Of a stretch of 30,760 nucleotides of DNA, positions 21,765 to 30,760 are shown piece by piece. The notes under the pieces are model-generated. The model saw only the letters and a list, made by a program, of their open reading frames with translations. It did not search any database and was not told the DNA's origin. The stretch is taken from the NCBI RefSeq assembly GCF_000003815.2, contig NW_023365836.1, positions 1 to 30,760 on the forward strand. Reading direction: 5' to 3'. The translations under genes and the position numbers were made by a program. Position 1 is the stretch's first letter. Each line of letters starts with the position of its first letter. The stretch is from Branchiostoma floridae. Taxonomy: Eukaryota; Chordata; Leptocardii; Amphioxiformes; Branchiostomatidae.

Positions 21765-22069
21765 TTGGTCCATTGCTATCTTCCATTGGCATTGTTCTAC
21801 TTTCTTCTCCACTTGTCCATATTACCTGTCATGTAGTATCCATCTTCGTTGTTATCCTTAACTATGTTCAGATGATTGAATACCAGTTGTTGTAAATGTT
21901 TTTTCACTGTAGCCTTCGTTCGTTTATTTCCACCTTTATGATGTATTATTTTGGATCCGTGGTCTGTGTTTTGTACTTTCTTTCAACTTTTGTAATTTCT
22001 TTTGATTTCTGTAAATCTGTGCTTTTCTGTGAAATGCAATAAAAAAATTAAAAAAAAAAAAAAAAAAAA
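21765..22069 (+). other. Retrotransposon 3' region with AATAAA and poly-A tail
   Basis: 285 bp of T-rich untranslated sequence, then AATAAA at 22038-22043 and an A run ending at 22069. The A run is immediately followed by CGGGTGTCATGACC, the 3' flanking target DNA. Confidence 0.9.
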
Positions 22070-22091
22070 CGGGTGTCATGACCAAATGGTA

Positions 22092-22245
22092 NNNNNNNNN
22101 NNNNNNNNNNNNNNNNNNNNNNNNNNNNNNNNNNNNNNNNNNNNNNNNNNNNNNNNNNNNNNNNNNNNNNNNNNNNNNNNNNNNNNNNNNNNNNNNNNNN
22201 NNNNNNNNNNNNNNNNNNNNNNNNNNNNNNNNNNNNNNNNNNNNN
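22092..22245. other. Assembly gap
   Basis: A run of N. It hides the start of the first visible abLIM exon and most of the retrotransposon's 3' flank. Confidence 1.
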
Positions 22246-25200
22246 CTCAATAAGCCCCAGGGCATGCAGCGGGCTAGTGGGGACCCAAAGGACCCCAAGC
22301 AGAAACACTTTCACACACCAGGTGAGTTTGGACACCCTCCTTATCCCGGTCCATTCAATAGGTATGGTTTGATGCATATGTGTTTGTTTTCAGTAGGAGG
22401 GCTATCCCCAACAGCCACTACTGTCTGCTGCCTGATTGGTTGTTATAGTCCCTCCATTCTGATTGGCTGTTCTTTCTCTTAGATTTGATTGGTTGTTGGT
22501 ACTTAGAATTTGTAGTTACAGGCACTCATTGCTGATTGGCTGGTAGTTGTGCTGCCTTGTCAGAGATTGTGTTTATGCATTTTATCTGCAAAAGAAGGGT
22601 TAATCTTGTGTTTTGCATGGCAATCAGATGTCATGTCTGGCAGTCAAAGGTTTGAGCATCTCTCCTATGTGGGAAAAAGGCTTAATCTTATATATTATAG
22701 TGAGCTGTGAAGTACTTGGAGCTCAGCAGATTTACAGTATTAACATTTTTAACAGTACAGCTGAACAGCATTTTCTGAACATGAGTAAAATAAGCCAATG
22801 GTAAGTAGTGATGAGTTGAAAAGAAAGGTTGATGAACTATAGCATGGATGAGTAGACATCAGAATCTGTCTAGTACTGAACCAGACCAAGAGTTGCTACC
22901 TGCTTGCACACACAGGCATGTCTTCTTTCATTTCCATGTGTTTTCTTCTCTTTTTGTCCATTTCCTTACATGGATTCTTTTTCTCTACTCTGTGTTTGCC
23001 CACTTTCTCTCCCTTCCCACTCCCTCCCACCAGAGAGTGCTTTCTCCTACCGATACCGACCCAGAGTTATTGAGAGAGGTAGAGTTCTATAGCTTGACCT
23101 GTGTGACCTTTGGCCTTTCATGACCTCTGCATGTGCCCTGGGTCCCAGACAGTTTGTTTTGTTATTATTTCATTAATTAATTCCTAGCCCTCTTGGTTGA
23201 TGAAAATGTGCAGGCACCAAACTATCACCATCTGTTACACCACCAGTATGGTTACATGGCAGACATGTTTCCATTCACCAATTGTTTGTTTGGTGTTCTT
23301 CCTAGCAACCAATAAAAGCCCTACTTTTATTTGACCGTCAAATTCCTTAATCGACCAATCCGTTAATTGCTGACCAATCAGCATTGTCATTGTTCATGTG
23401 ATCTCCTTTCAGTACATTGTTTAGGAACTCAGTACAATCTCATATAGAAGAACAGATACTAGTATACTACATGGTCCTCGATAGAGACAAAAGGAAAACC
23501 TCCTCATCTTTGAAAAAAAGAAGAGAAATAGCTCACTTGAAACATATAAACTGTTGAATATCTTATATGTGATCTTTTCTTAGCATTTCATCAATGACAA
23601 TGGCCAGTTGCATTATGTAAGACTGTATAATAGTATGTTTCTGGGACAGTTTAGACAAGGTAACAGAACAAGCTGGCAGGGACCCAGGGCAGCTAAATCT
23701 TGTTGATTTTCATGTATATTAGAAAAATGTCAGAGCATGTGGCAAGGGTTCTTTTAACATTAAGTTGTTTTAAGTTACTTAGCTGATTGACAAAAAATTG
23801 TTCAAAGTTGTTCACTTTGATAGACTTTTTTTAAACCCTCAGATATGGATATTGGAGTTATTTTCTTTTTTGTATGGCCTTGATATTTGAAACCATCCCT
23901 GTATACTGTACTATGTTATCAGGTCTTCTTGTACACGACAAATACCCCCCTCCCTTAAGTTTGTGTTTTTCTTCTCTCTGGTGATGTCTTCTATGATGAA
24001 GATCTACTTACGTTAACCTTTAGCATGCTGGACTTCATGTGCACATACACCTACAGGTGTGTGAAGGTGCTCACAGTGTGCTAAAGGTTAACGCATTTTC
24101 CCCAATCCTGACTGAGTTGTTTTTCTGTTATCACAAGACACCTTATCCTTCCCTACAGTAGTTTACTCCCAAAGTGCATACTTCGGTTAGTATCGTTTCT
24201 TTTGTTTTTATCAAAGAATTGAACCTTTGTCAGTGGGTGTTAAACAGGTTTCCTGACAATAGTTCAGTTTCCACAGTTCTTTTGTATCTAACATCTTTTG
24301 CATTTTATTTTACAGTAACATATCGTCAAAATCGACTGATATTTGTATTACATAATGATAATGCAGCTCTTTTGTTTGTTTTTGTTATTTTGGCATGCTG
24401 TCTTGAATAGAAATATCATGAATATGAGTTTTGTATGTACATGTCAATGTTGTATCCATGTGTTTTTATTGCAATTAGCCATGTACAAAATATACCTGAC
24501 TGGAACTGAAAGTTCTAAAATAAGGGTCACTTAAAACCCACTACAGACACTGAAATGGTTTTGTTGCACATGTGCAGTTGAGCTGTATGTAGTTACCGCT
24601 CTATGACCACCAGAACAGGGTTACGTCATGTCGTAGCTGACCACCAACCTTTAGAACCTGAAGTACACTTCAGGCAACAAGTAGCCATCTGGAGGGGTGT
24701 GGATTTATCAGGAGCATGCTTGAACACCTACCACTGTGGCTTTATGTCTGAATCCACATGGCTATTGTTGTGGAATGGTCCAGAAAGGATTTTGCTGGAC
24801 AAAAAAAAAAGTAGAAAAATGAAAACACATTTCTAGGAATGATTATATGGAATTGTGCAATGAAGTTTTGATGTCAAGAAGAAAAGAGGAGTGACACGAG
24901 AAAACCCCTAGTTTGCAGTTTTGTGACAGTTATTCTGCTATGGCATATAGGTAGGATCTATCCTGTATTATTGATTTGATGCAGCTTCACTGATATTAAC
25001 TGTCCACTGCTCCACGTCTATAAGTATAACCAGTGTATGGTACAGTGTAAACTGTGTATATGCTGTAGAAATACTTTTAGATTTTTAGCTAAGTGCCATT
25101 TGTTTTTGCTTGGATCTTGGACTAAAAACTGCATTCTCTGCTCCCAGCACAAATAAAATGTGCAANNNNNNNNNNNNNNNNNNNNNNNNNNNNNNNNNNN

Positions 25201-28200
25201 NNNNNNNNNNNNNNNNNNNNNNNNNNNNNNNNNNNNNNNNNNNNNNNNNNNNNNNNNNNNNNNNNNNNNNNNNNNNNNNNNNNNNNNNNNNNNNNNNNNN
25301 NNNNNNNNNNNNNNNNNNNNNNNNNNNNNNNNNNNNNNNNNNNNNNNNNNNNNNNNNNNNNTTGGTGCTAGTATACTATCAGCTCAAACCTGGGTGGTAT
25401 CTGTCCTTGGTGGTAGTATACTATCAGCTTAATCCCCAGTTGGTATCTGTCCTTAGTGCTAGTATACTATCAGCTTAATCCCCGGGTGGTATCTGTCCTT
25501 GGTGGTAGTATACTATCAGCTTAATCCCCGGTTGGTATCTGTCCTTAGTGCTAGTATACCATAAGCTCAATCCCCGGTTGGTATCTGTCCTTAGTGCTAG
25601 TATACTATCAGCTTAATCCCCGGTTGGTATCTGTCCTTAGTGCTAGTATACTATAAGCTCAATCCCCGGTTGGTATCTGTCCTTAGTGCTAGTATACTAT
25701 AAGCTCAATCCCCGGTTGGTATCTGTCCTTAGTGCTAGTATACTATCAGCTTAATCCCCGGGTGGTATCTGTCCTTAGTGCTAGTATACTATAAGCTCAA
25801 TCCCCGGTTGGTATCTGTCCTTAGTGCTAGTATACTATCAGCTTAATCCCCGGTTGGTATCTGTCCTTAGTGCAGTATACATCAGCTTATCCCCGGTTGG
25901 TATCTGTCCTTAGTGCTAGTATACTATCAGCTTAATCCCCGGGTGGTATCTGTCCTTAGTGCTAGTATACTATAAGCTCAATCCCCGGTTGGTATCTGTC
26001 CTTAGTGCTAGTATACTATCAGCTTAATCCCCGGGTGGTATCTGTCCTTGGTGGTAGTATACTATCAGCTTAATCCCCGGTTGGTATCTGTCCTTAGTGC
26101 TAGTATACTATAAGCTCAATCCCCGGTTGGTATCTGTCCTTAGTGCTAGTATACTATCAGCTTAATCCCCGGTTGGTATCTGTCCTTAGTGCTAGTATAC
26201 TATCAGCTTAATCCCCGGGTGGTATCTGTCCTTAGTGCTAGTATACTATCAGCTTAATCCCCGGTTGGTATCTGTCCTTGATGCTAGTATACTATCAGCA
26301 ATGCCTGAATGGCATCTGTCTTCAGTGCTAGTATCAGCACGATACCTCGGTGGCTTCTGTCCTTGGTGCTAGTATACTATCAGCACAATACCTGGATGGC
26401 ATTTGCATTTGCATACTATCCACTATCCATGTAGAGTAATGATATGAGAGTATTGTCCCCTACTTAGTGTATATAGAGTAATGTTATAGTTGCATCTCCT
26501 GATTTTCATATAAATGTCACACATCTCGGGTTAGTGTGAGAAAACAAACCAGAGACAAGTTAATTTGTTTTTTGCTAAACAGTTGTCACAGAAACATTAA
26601 TCTCCTGTAACTGCTTTTCTGTTGTAAAGATGAAAGCGAGGACAAGAAGAAGACGGCGAAGCTCGATGACGACATCGTCCAGGCAACCCGCTACCCGAGC
26701 GGGTTCCGCCCTCAACCAGACTTCCCATCCAGAATCGAGCGAGACGATTGGCCAGGACCTCCCTCTCCTGCTGCCACAGGTAATACATGGCGGGTTCACT
26801 ATACTATACCAGTACTCACTGTGATAGCATCTTTGTAAAGTCCATTTTACAACAGGAAAGATGTAGTAATCTATATACAGTCACACCTGTACAAGTGACC
26901 ACCTGGCCATTTGACAAGTCTTTGGTGGTCCCTTAGATTATTTATACCATCAGCACAAGCAAGAAGAATCCTGTCTATAGTGGCTACCAGTCCACATGTA
27001 TCGGTCCCCAGACTGGTCTTCTTGGGCAGTTTTGACTGTATATCTACATGTTGGTACGTAAAAGCCAGTGGTATCTGGTGAAATTTTCAAAATTATGCTG
27101 CAACTTTTGTTATAGATATCAGTTGTAGCTTTCAGCTTTAAAAGCACAGAGACTGCTATGGACTTGTAATAGTTTTATAAGTATAGAACTGAGAGGAAAG
27201 TAGGTGACACTGTTTGCTGAATCCGTTCACCATTTTCGCTGTCATAGCGGTGAAGGCTCGTAGCACGGAGGTTAGTCGTGAGGATATTATCAGGAGCATG
27301 AGAATGCCTGCGGGGTCTCCCAGTGTAGGCAGCAGGGGGGACAGCTGTTCACCTCCGACCTCTCCGTTCAGAGATGCCTCCTCTCCGTGGCTCAGTAGTC
27401 CTGTGCCGTATGAGCCAGGTAGGAATCTGACCTTGCCAGCAGAAAGTCCCTTTTTCTCACACCAGAAGCAGAAACCCAACAGCACTAAAAAAGCGTTGTA
27501 TTACAAAATCCAAATATAATTCTTTGTTTGACTGATATTTGTTTGCATAGATGATTAACTGCTGTTACGTCAATGGAGTGCAGTTTCGGTTGTACTTGTC
27601 AAAATTACGTTTTCACATGATTGATATGACATTGACAGCTGGCCTAGTGGCCTGTGTTATGTTGAAGCAGTCTTAGCGTCTTAAAGATGTATGTAACGTT
27701 ACATTTGTGTGTGGAGTAAAGGGACTTATGTAGCAGGCATTGTCACTGTGTTATTCCCATGAGAACACTGCATACAGCCATAACCTAGCTCTGCAGAGGG
27801 TCTCTACCTGCTCTGTTCAAGAGAAAACTGATTGCAGTAAATGAAAGTTTTCAAACAAATGATTTGTAGATTTAACACTTAGCTCTTTGTTGTCTAATAT
27901 ATTAAAATGAAAATGAAACCAAACCCTGCTTTGCCTTTAATATTAAATGCCATAATATCAAATGAAAATTGCTTAAATTTATTCCATTTACCAATTTTCA
28001 GAAATGCAGTATCTTTGACTTTTTATTCTCATCTTCAAAGCATGCTGTGACACCAACATCTCAATAGTGTGAAATTACAAGCTATAACATACATGATGAA
28101 AGGTGGTTGAGATTAGGTTTCATCTGTCTAAACCTGTGTCTAACCCCAAGCCTGAGTAGTTGAGAGGTTGGCTGCAGTGTTCTCATGCCCCAGTGTTGTT

Positions 28201-30754
28201 ACAGCCCCCCTGAGTCAGGGGTTTATAGCCAGTCTGCAGAGGTTTCCCTCGGGTAAGAGCCCCACACAGACAGACGATGTTTTCTGGCCTCCACAGGAGG
28301 CTGAAGATGAAGAAGGTAGGATGTACTGTGTACATGTGGATAAATCCCTCCACATGTACCATGTACAATCATGTACTGTGTACATGTGGCTTTCCTCTGT
28401 CTCTATTCCCTTACATATGTCAGGGTAGAGAGTGCAGTAACTGAATCTTTGAATCACTGATTCCACTGGTGGAGATTCCAATGATGAGGATGCCAAGAAT
28501 GTATTAGGGTGGTGTCCCATTTAGAAATCTTAAGTTTCAAATAAACAGTAACACAAATCAAAGTTGAAAAGTATCTTTTAGCAGATATCTTAAGATTTAC
28601 TTAAGATGACTATTCGGATCTCTACCAGCAGACCCTAATCTCTACCCTGACATGTGCATACTGTCTTGATCTGTGAAGCTTTGGTTGTAAAGTGCTGAGA
28701 TTAAGTATGTTTTTGGCAATACCTCAGGTTGGAGCCAGTTAGCAGTGCAGCTTCACATCCATCTCAAATCTACATTCTATCCGTATTCTGCATAGTAAAA
28801 GCTTTGTAGATGTAGCAGCTTTTAGACAAAATTTTGATAGTCATTCCATTTTGCTCTTTTTTTCACCTTTTAGTTTGATTTTTTTTCTCATTGATCGCAC
28901 CCTCTCACTCCATATTTCACTTCTGTTTTCATGATTTCTCTTTTGTTTTCCTTTCAACAGTTGTGTGTTTGTGACATGTTGACTTCTATCCCTGTCTATC
29001 TGTCCCTTGTTGTCTCTGCCATGTCCCAGCACCTTACAGCCATAGCTCATTTTTTCAGACATTTTCCTAAAAAATGTTATAAAGCAACAACGTTTCCCAT
29101 CCGCCACGGGCCCAGAGGATTCTGAGTATGAAAATTCCTATTCCATGGGAAGGAAGACACTGGGTTCTGTCTATTCACCATCAACAAGTGTTGGTAAGGT
29201 CATCCTGCAGGGTCAAGTAGAGTAGTAGAACCTCGATCTTTCAATGTGGATTTCTGCTACCTCTTCTTTATTATGTGTGTCTCTCAAGAAAATATTAGCC
29301 AGTTAGAGCCAACACTGTCTAGGGTTTTCTTTCTTGTATTGCTTCACTGTTGTTTGGCCTCTTCTGTGTTTTCCCAGTTTCCCAGACATGTAACTATGAC
29401 TACCATATTTCTGTATGTGGGTGCAGCCTGTTCTGGGTATTAAGAGATCTTCAGCACCTAGATAATGTAGATGCAAAACATGCAGACATAGATACATGTA
29501 AACCGACCTACCTTCGTCATCAACCATGATGTAGTAAGAGTAACACCAGAGTTAAATTCAGAGCAGGCCAAACACCCATTACTATGGTTGCCATGGTTTC
29601 AGGCAAGTCAGTAGGCCGTGTAGATGTAATAAAAATGCAGCGAACACCGGCTGCCCGACCTAAGACCCCAGAAGACCTGTTACCTGTGGAGAAGGATGAT
29701 TGGCCTGCGCCACACGCCGACTTCTACTACGGTAAGACCCGGGGTGGGAGCAGCACAGGTCCCACCCTGGAGTGGCAGCTACACTAGCTCTAAAGGCTGC
29801 GAGCAAAGGGCTACATGCATGGGACTTTTGTCTCACTACCAGAATGCCTTGTTCTTCCAGTATGAGCTCACCGTTTGTCACTAAGTGAACTGCTGCACAT
29901 GGACGTGTTGTTTGATCTGACAGTTGAGTTTTTTTCCCAGGCTCTGCATGCAGCTTACGGAGAGTAGACTGCAAGTCTTCAGTAACAAGTTCACCCTCTA
30001 ACTCTGCAGCAACTTCTCATCATCATCACCTAATGTTTGCATCCCTGCACCCGACTGTGGCATAGGGGTGGTGTCAGGGAGATGTTTGCTTCAAGTAGTG
30101 ATGGAAGGGAGAGAAAGAGTAGCAAGTTGATGAGAGCATTAGCAAAACGTTTAAAAGAGCAAAATGTTCTTTAGCTGTAAAGTTTAAACTTTGTTCCAAC
30201 ACATAAATTTTTGGTCGACCTTCTTCAGATGTATGATATATTGGAACAAGTTGAATCTTAACAGCTATAGATTCTGCCAAAGCAGATGAGCTTTCATTTG
30301 GATAGCAAAATGTTCTTATAGAAATTATTTATTCCCTACAATTTGTAGCCTCTCTTTCTCTTTCTATCTGTGAAACGTCTGGTGCTGACTGTATCCAAGT
30401 TGCTTTCACACTGAGTGATGTAAGTTCACATCAGATGAAATAGAAAACTATAAGTTGTCACTTCAGGTGTCTTGACATCGAGTTTTCCTCACTAACACCC
30501 ATCATGATCACCCCCACCATCTCCAGGGCGACTAAGACGCTCCACTTCCCCGCTGGAAGACCTTGATCGGCGCCGTGAGCAGGAACACAAGAAGGTTGTG
30601 GAAGAGTGTCAGTCTGGGCTCGGCAAGATGATCCATGAAAGACATGCAACCTGCAGACATCGGAGACATGGACCCGCGCAGCGCTTCTCGAGTCCCGCCC
30701 GCCGACCACGAACCACCGTTCAAACCAAGATACGACTCCCACCGTGGACGCTCT
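22246..30754 (+). CDS. ABLIM: Actin-binding LIM protein (abLIM/UNC-115) homologue, linker exons, partial
   Basis: Visible exons: 22246 (start in gap)-22321, 23034-23078, 26630-26779, 27248-27418, 28205-28315, 29116-29193, 29603-29731, 30527-30754. All join in phase 1 with GT-AG introns. Marks shared with vertebrate abLIM linkers are KHFHTP-ESAFSYRYRP (22300-23060), STEVSREDIIRSM (27270s), the W-P motifs RIERDDWPGPPSP and EKDDWPAPH, and RRREQEHKKVVEECQSGLGKMI (30560-30640), which resembles the Arg-rich helix ending SGLG. Known: abLIMs link actin to signalling with N-terminal LIM domains and a C-terminal villin headpiece; both lie outside the view. The last exon appears to change frame after SGLGKMIHE. 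Identification is from motif order, not a search. I infer that the TTAA element and the L1-like element lie in an intron or the 5' flank of this gene. Confidence 0.72.
22433..22539 (-). promoter_or_regulatory. Cluster of four inverted CCAAT boxes
   Basis: TGATTGG occurs at 22433, 22460, 22486 and 22533, with spacing of 27, 26 and 47 bp. These are complements of CCAATCA, the NF-Y core. They lie just inside the intron after the first visible abLIM exon. Confidence 0.4.
23278..23378 (+). promoter_or_regulatory. Cluster of four CCAAT boxes
   Basis: CCAAT at 23278, 23309, 23355 and 23374, in the opposite orientation to the cluster at 22433-22539. This may be an internal promoter or enhancer; no start site can be seen. 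Confidence 0.35.
23379..25165. other. abLIM intron sequence
   Basis: No exon or RNA gene recognised apart from the small TTAA-flanked element at 24017-24087. AT-rich with scattered short open frames that have no motif. Confidence 0.5.
24017..24087. mobile_element. 71-bp TTAA-flanked miniature element (piggyBac-like ends)
   Basis: The ends CCTTTAGCA and TGCTAAAGG are perfect complements, and TTAA lies directly outside both (24013-24016, 24088-24091). With flanks the inverted match is 15 of 15 (CGTTAACCTTTAGCA). A second, inner stem (CACACCT/AGGTGTG-like) makes the whole unit a strong hairpin. CCT ends next to TTAA fit piggyBac-type elements. Confidence 0.6.
25166..25361. other. Assembly gap at the minisatellite edge
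   Basis: A run of N adjoining the 46-bp array. It probably contains more array units. Confidence 1.
25362..26399. repeat. 46-bp minisatellite, about 22 units
   Basis: The unit starts TGGTATCTGTCCTTAGTGCT and repeats every 46 bp, with one 43-bp unit near 25855. Variants differ at fixed places (ATCAGCTTAAT or ATAAGCTCAAT; TTAGTGCT or TTGGTGGT; CCGGT or CCGGG). The last three units are diverged. It is non-coding and lies in an abLIM intron. Confidence 0.97.
28316..29115. other. abLIM intron
   Basis: Non-coding. It includes repeated GTACATGTGG-like words near 28329-28390. No gene or RNA is seen. Confidence 0.5.
29732..30526. other. abLIM intron
   Basis: Non-coding. A possible cryptic exon after TTTTTTCCCAG at 29940 has an in-frame stop soon after and its phase does not fit the chain. 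Confidence 0.5.
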
Positions 30755-30760
30755 GTGAGT

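Larger units (their letters stand above)
16823..22069 (+). mobile_element. L1/Tx1-like non-LTR retrotransposon
   Basis: ORF1, a 310-bp spacer, ORF2, a 285-bp 3' region and a terminal A run lie in the right order and strand. The element also includes an uncertain 5' UTR upstream of 16823. Apart from the gap in ORF2 I see no stop or frameshift, so the copy is young or intact. It lies in the same orientation as the abLIM exons downstream. Confidence 0.93.

Noticed and set aside
16399-22090. GACCGAATGG near 16399 and GACCAAATGG near 22079 as retrotransposon target duplications
   Set aside because: Only 9 of 10 match, and the 3' copy is offset from the poly-A end, so the 5' boundary cannot be fixed on it.
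25362-26399. CRISPR-like array
   Set aside because: The units are contiguous with no unique spacers, in an animal intron. It is a minisatellite.
29940-30010. Extra abLIM exon after a strong pyrimidine tract
   Set aside because: Its phase breaks the phase 1 chain, and exon 29603-29731 joins 30527 directly in frame.

Overview
This is animal nuclear DNA from a draft assembly with five N-gaps. The genes have GT-AG introns, there is dense interspersed repeat content, and an abLIM-type gene is present. Frequent TACATGTA-like words and a mix of hAT-like, Kolobok-like, Tc1 and L1-like elements suggest an invertebrate deuterostome, most likely an amphioxus (Branchiostoma). The species call is inference only.

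Layout. From 1 to 3.9 kb there is a decayed Tc1/mariner transposase fragment, two in-frame exons of an unidentified plus-strand gene, and TA and GT simple repeats. From 3.9 to 16.1 kb there is a nest of DNA transposons. A short hAT-like MITE (ends CAGGGTTCTAG) occurs twice. The copy at 3900 runs into a gap. The copy at 6247-16057 is split by a 9,473-bp element (6456-15928) flanked by TTAA duplications. The 3900 copy preserves the matching empty TTAA site, so the insertion boundaries can be read directly. The inserted element carries two convergent genes: a 237-aa protein with a domain like the P2X7 receptor cytoplasmic 'ballast' domain (two exons, plus strand), and a 788-aa SANT/Myb-plus-DDE transposase (seven exons, minus strand, every junction in frame). 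TTAA targeting and the transposase motifs point to the Kolobok superfamily.

From 16.4 to 22.07 kb lies a near full-length L1/Tx1-like non-LTR retrotransposon with ORF1, ORF2 (endonuclease, reverse transcriptase, CCHC) and a poly-A tail; a gap cuts the reverse transcriptase. From 22.2 kb to the end, eight plus-strand exons joined in phase 1 encode the linker region of an actin-binding LIM (abLIM/UNC-115) homologue. Its upstream LIM and downstream villin-headpiece exons are not in view. The introns hold a 71-bp TTAA-flanked MITE, a 46-bp minisatellite and two CCAAT-box clusters.

The most interesting object is the 9.5-kb element: an apparently complete TTAA-specific transposon carrying a P2X7-ballast-like gene as a second gene, with a 205-bp tandem array upstream of its transposase and an empty-site control 2.4 kb away.
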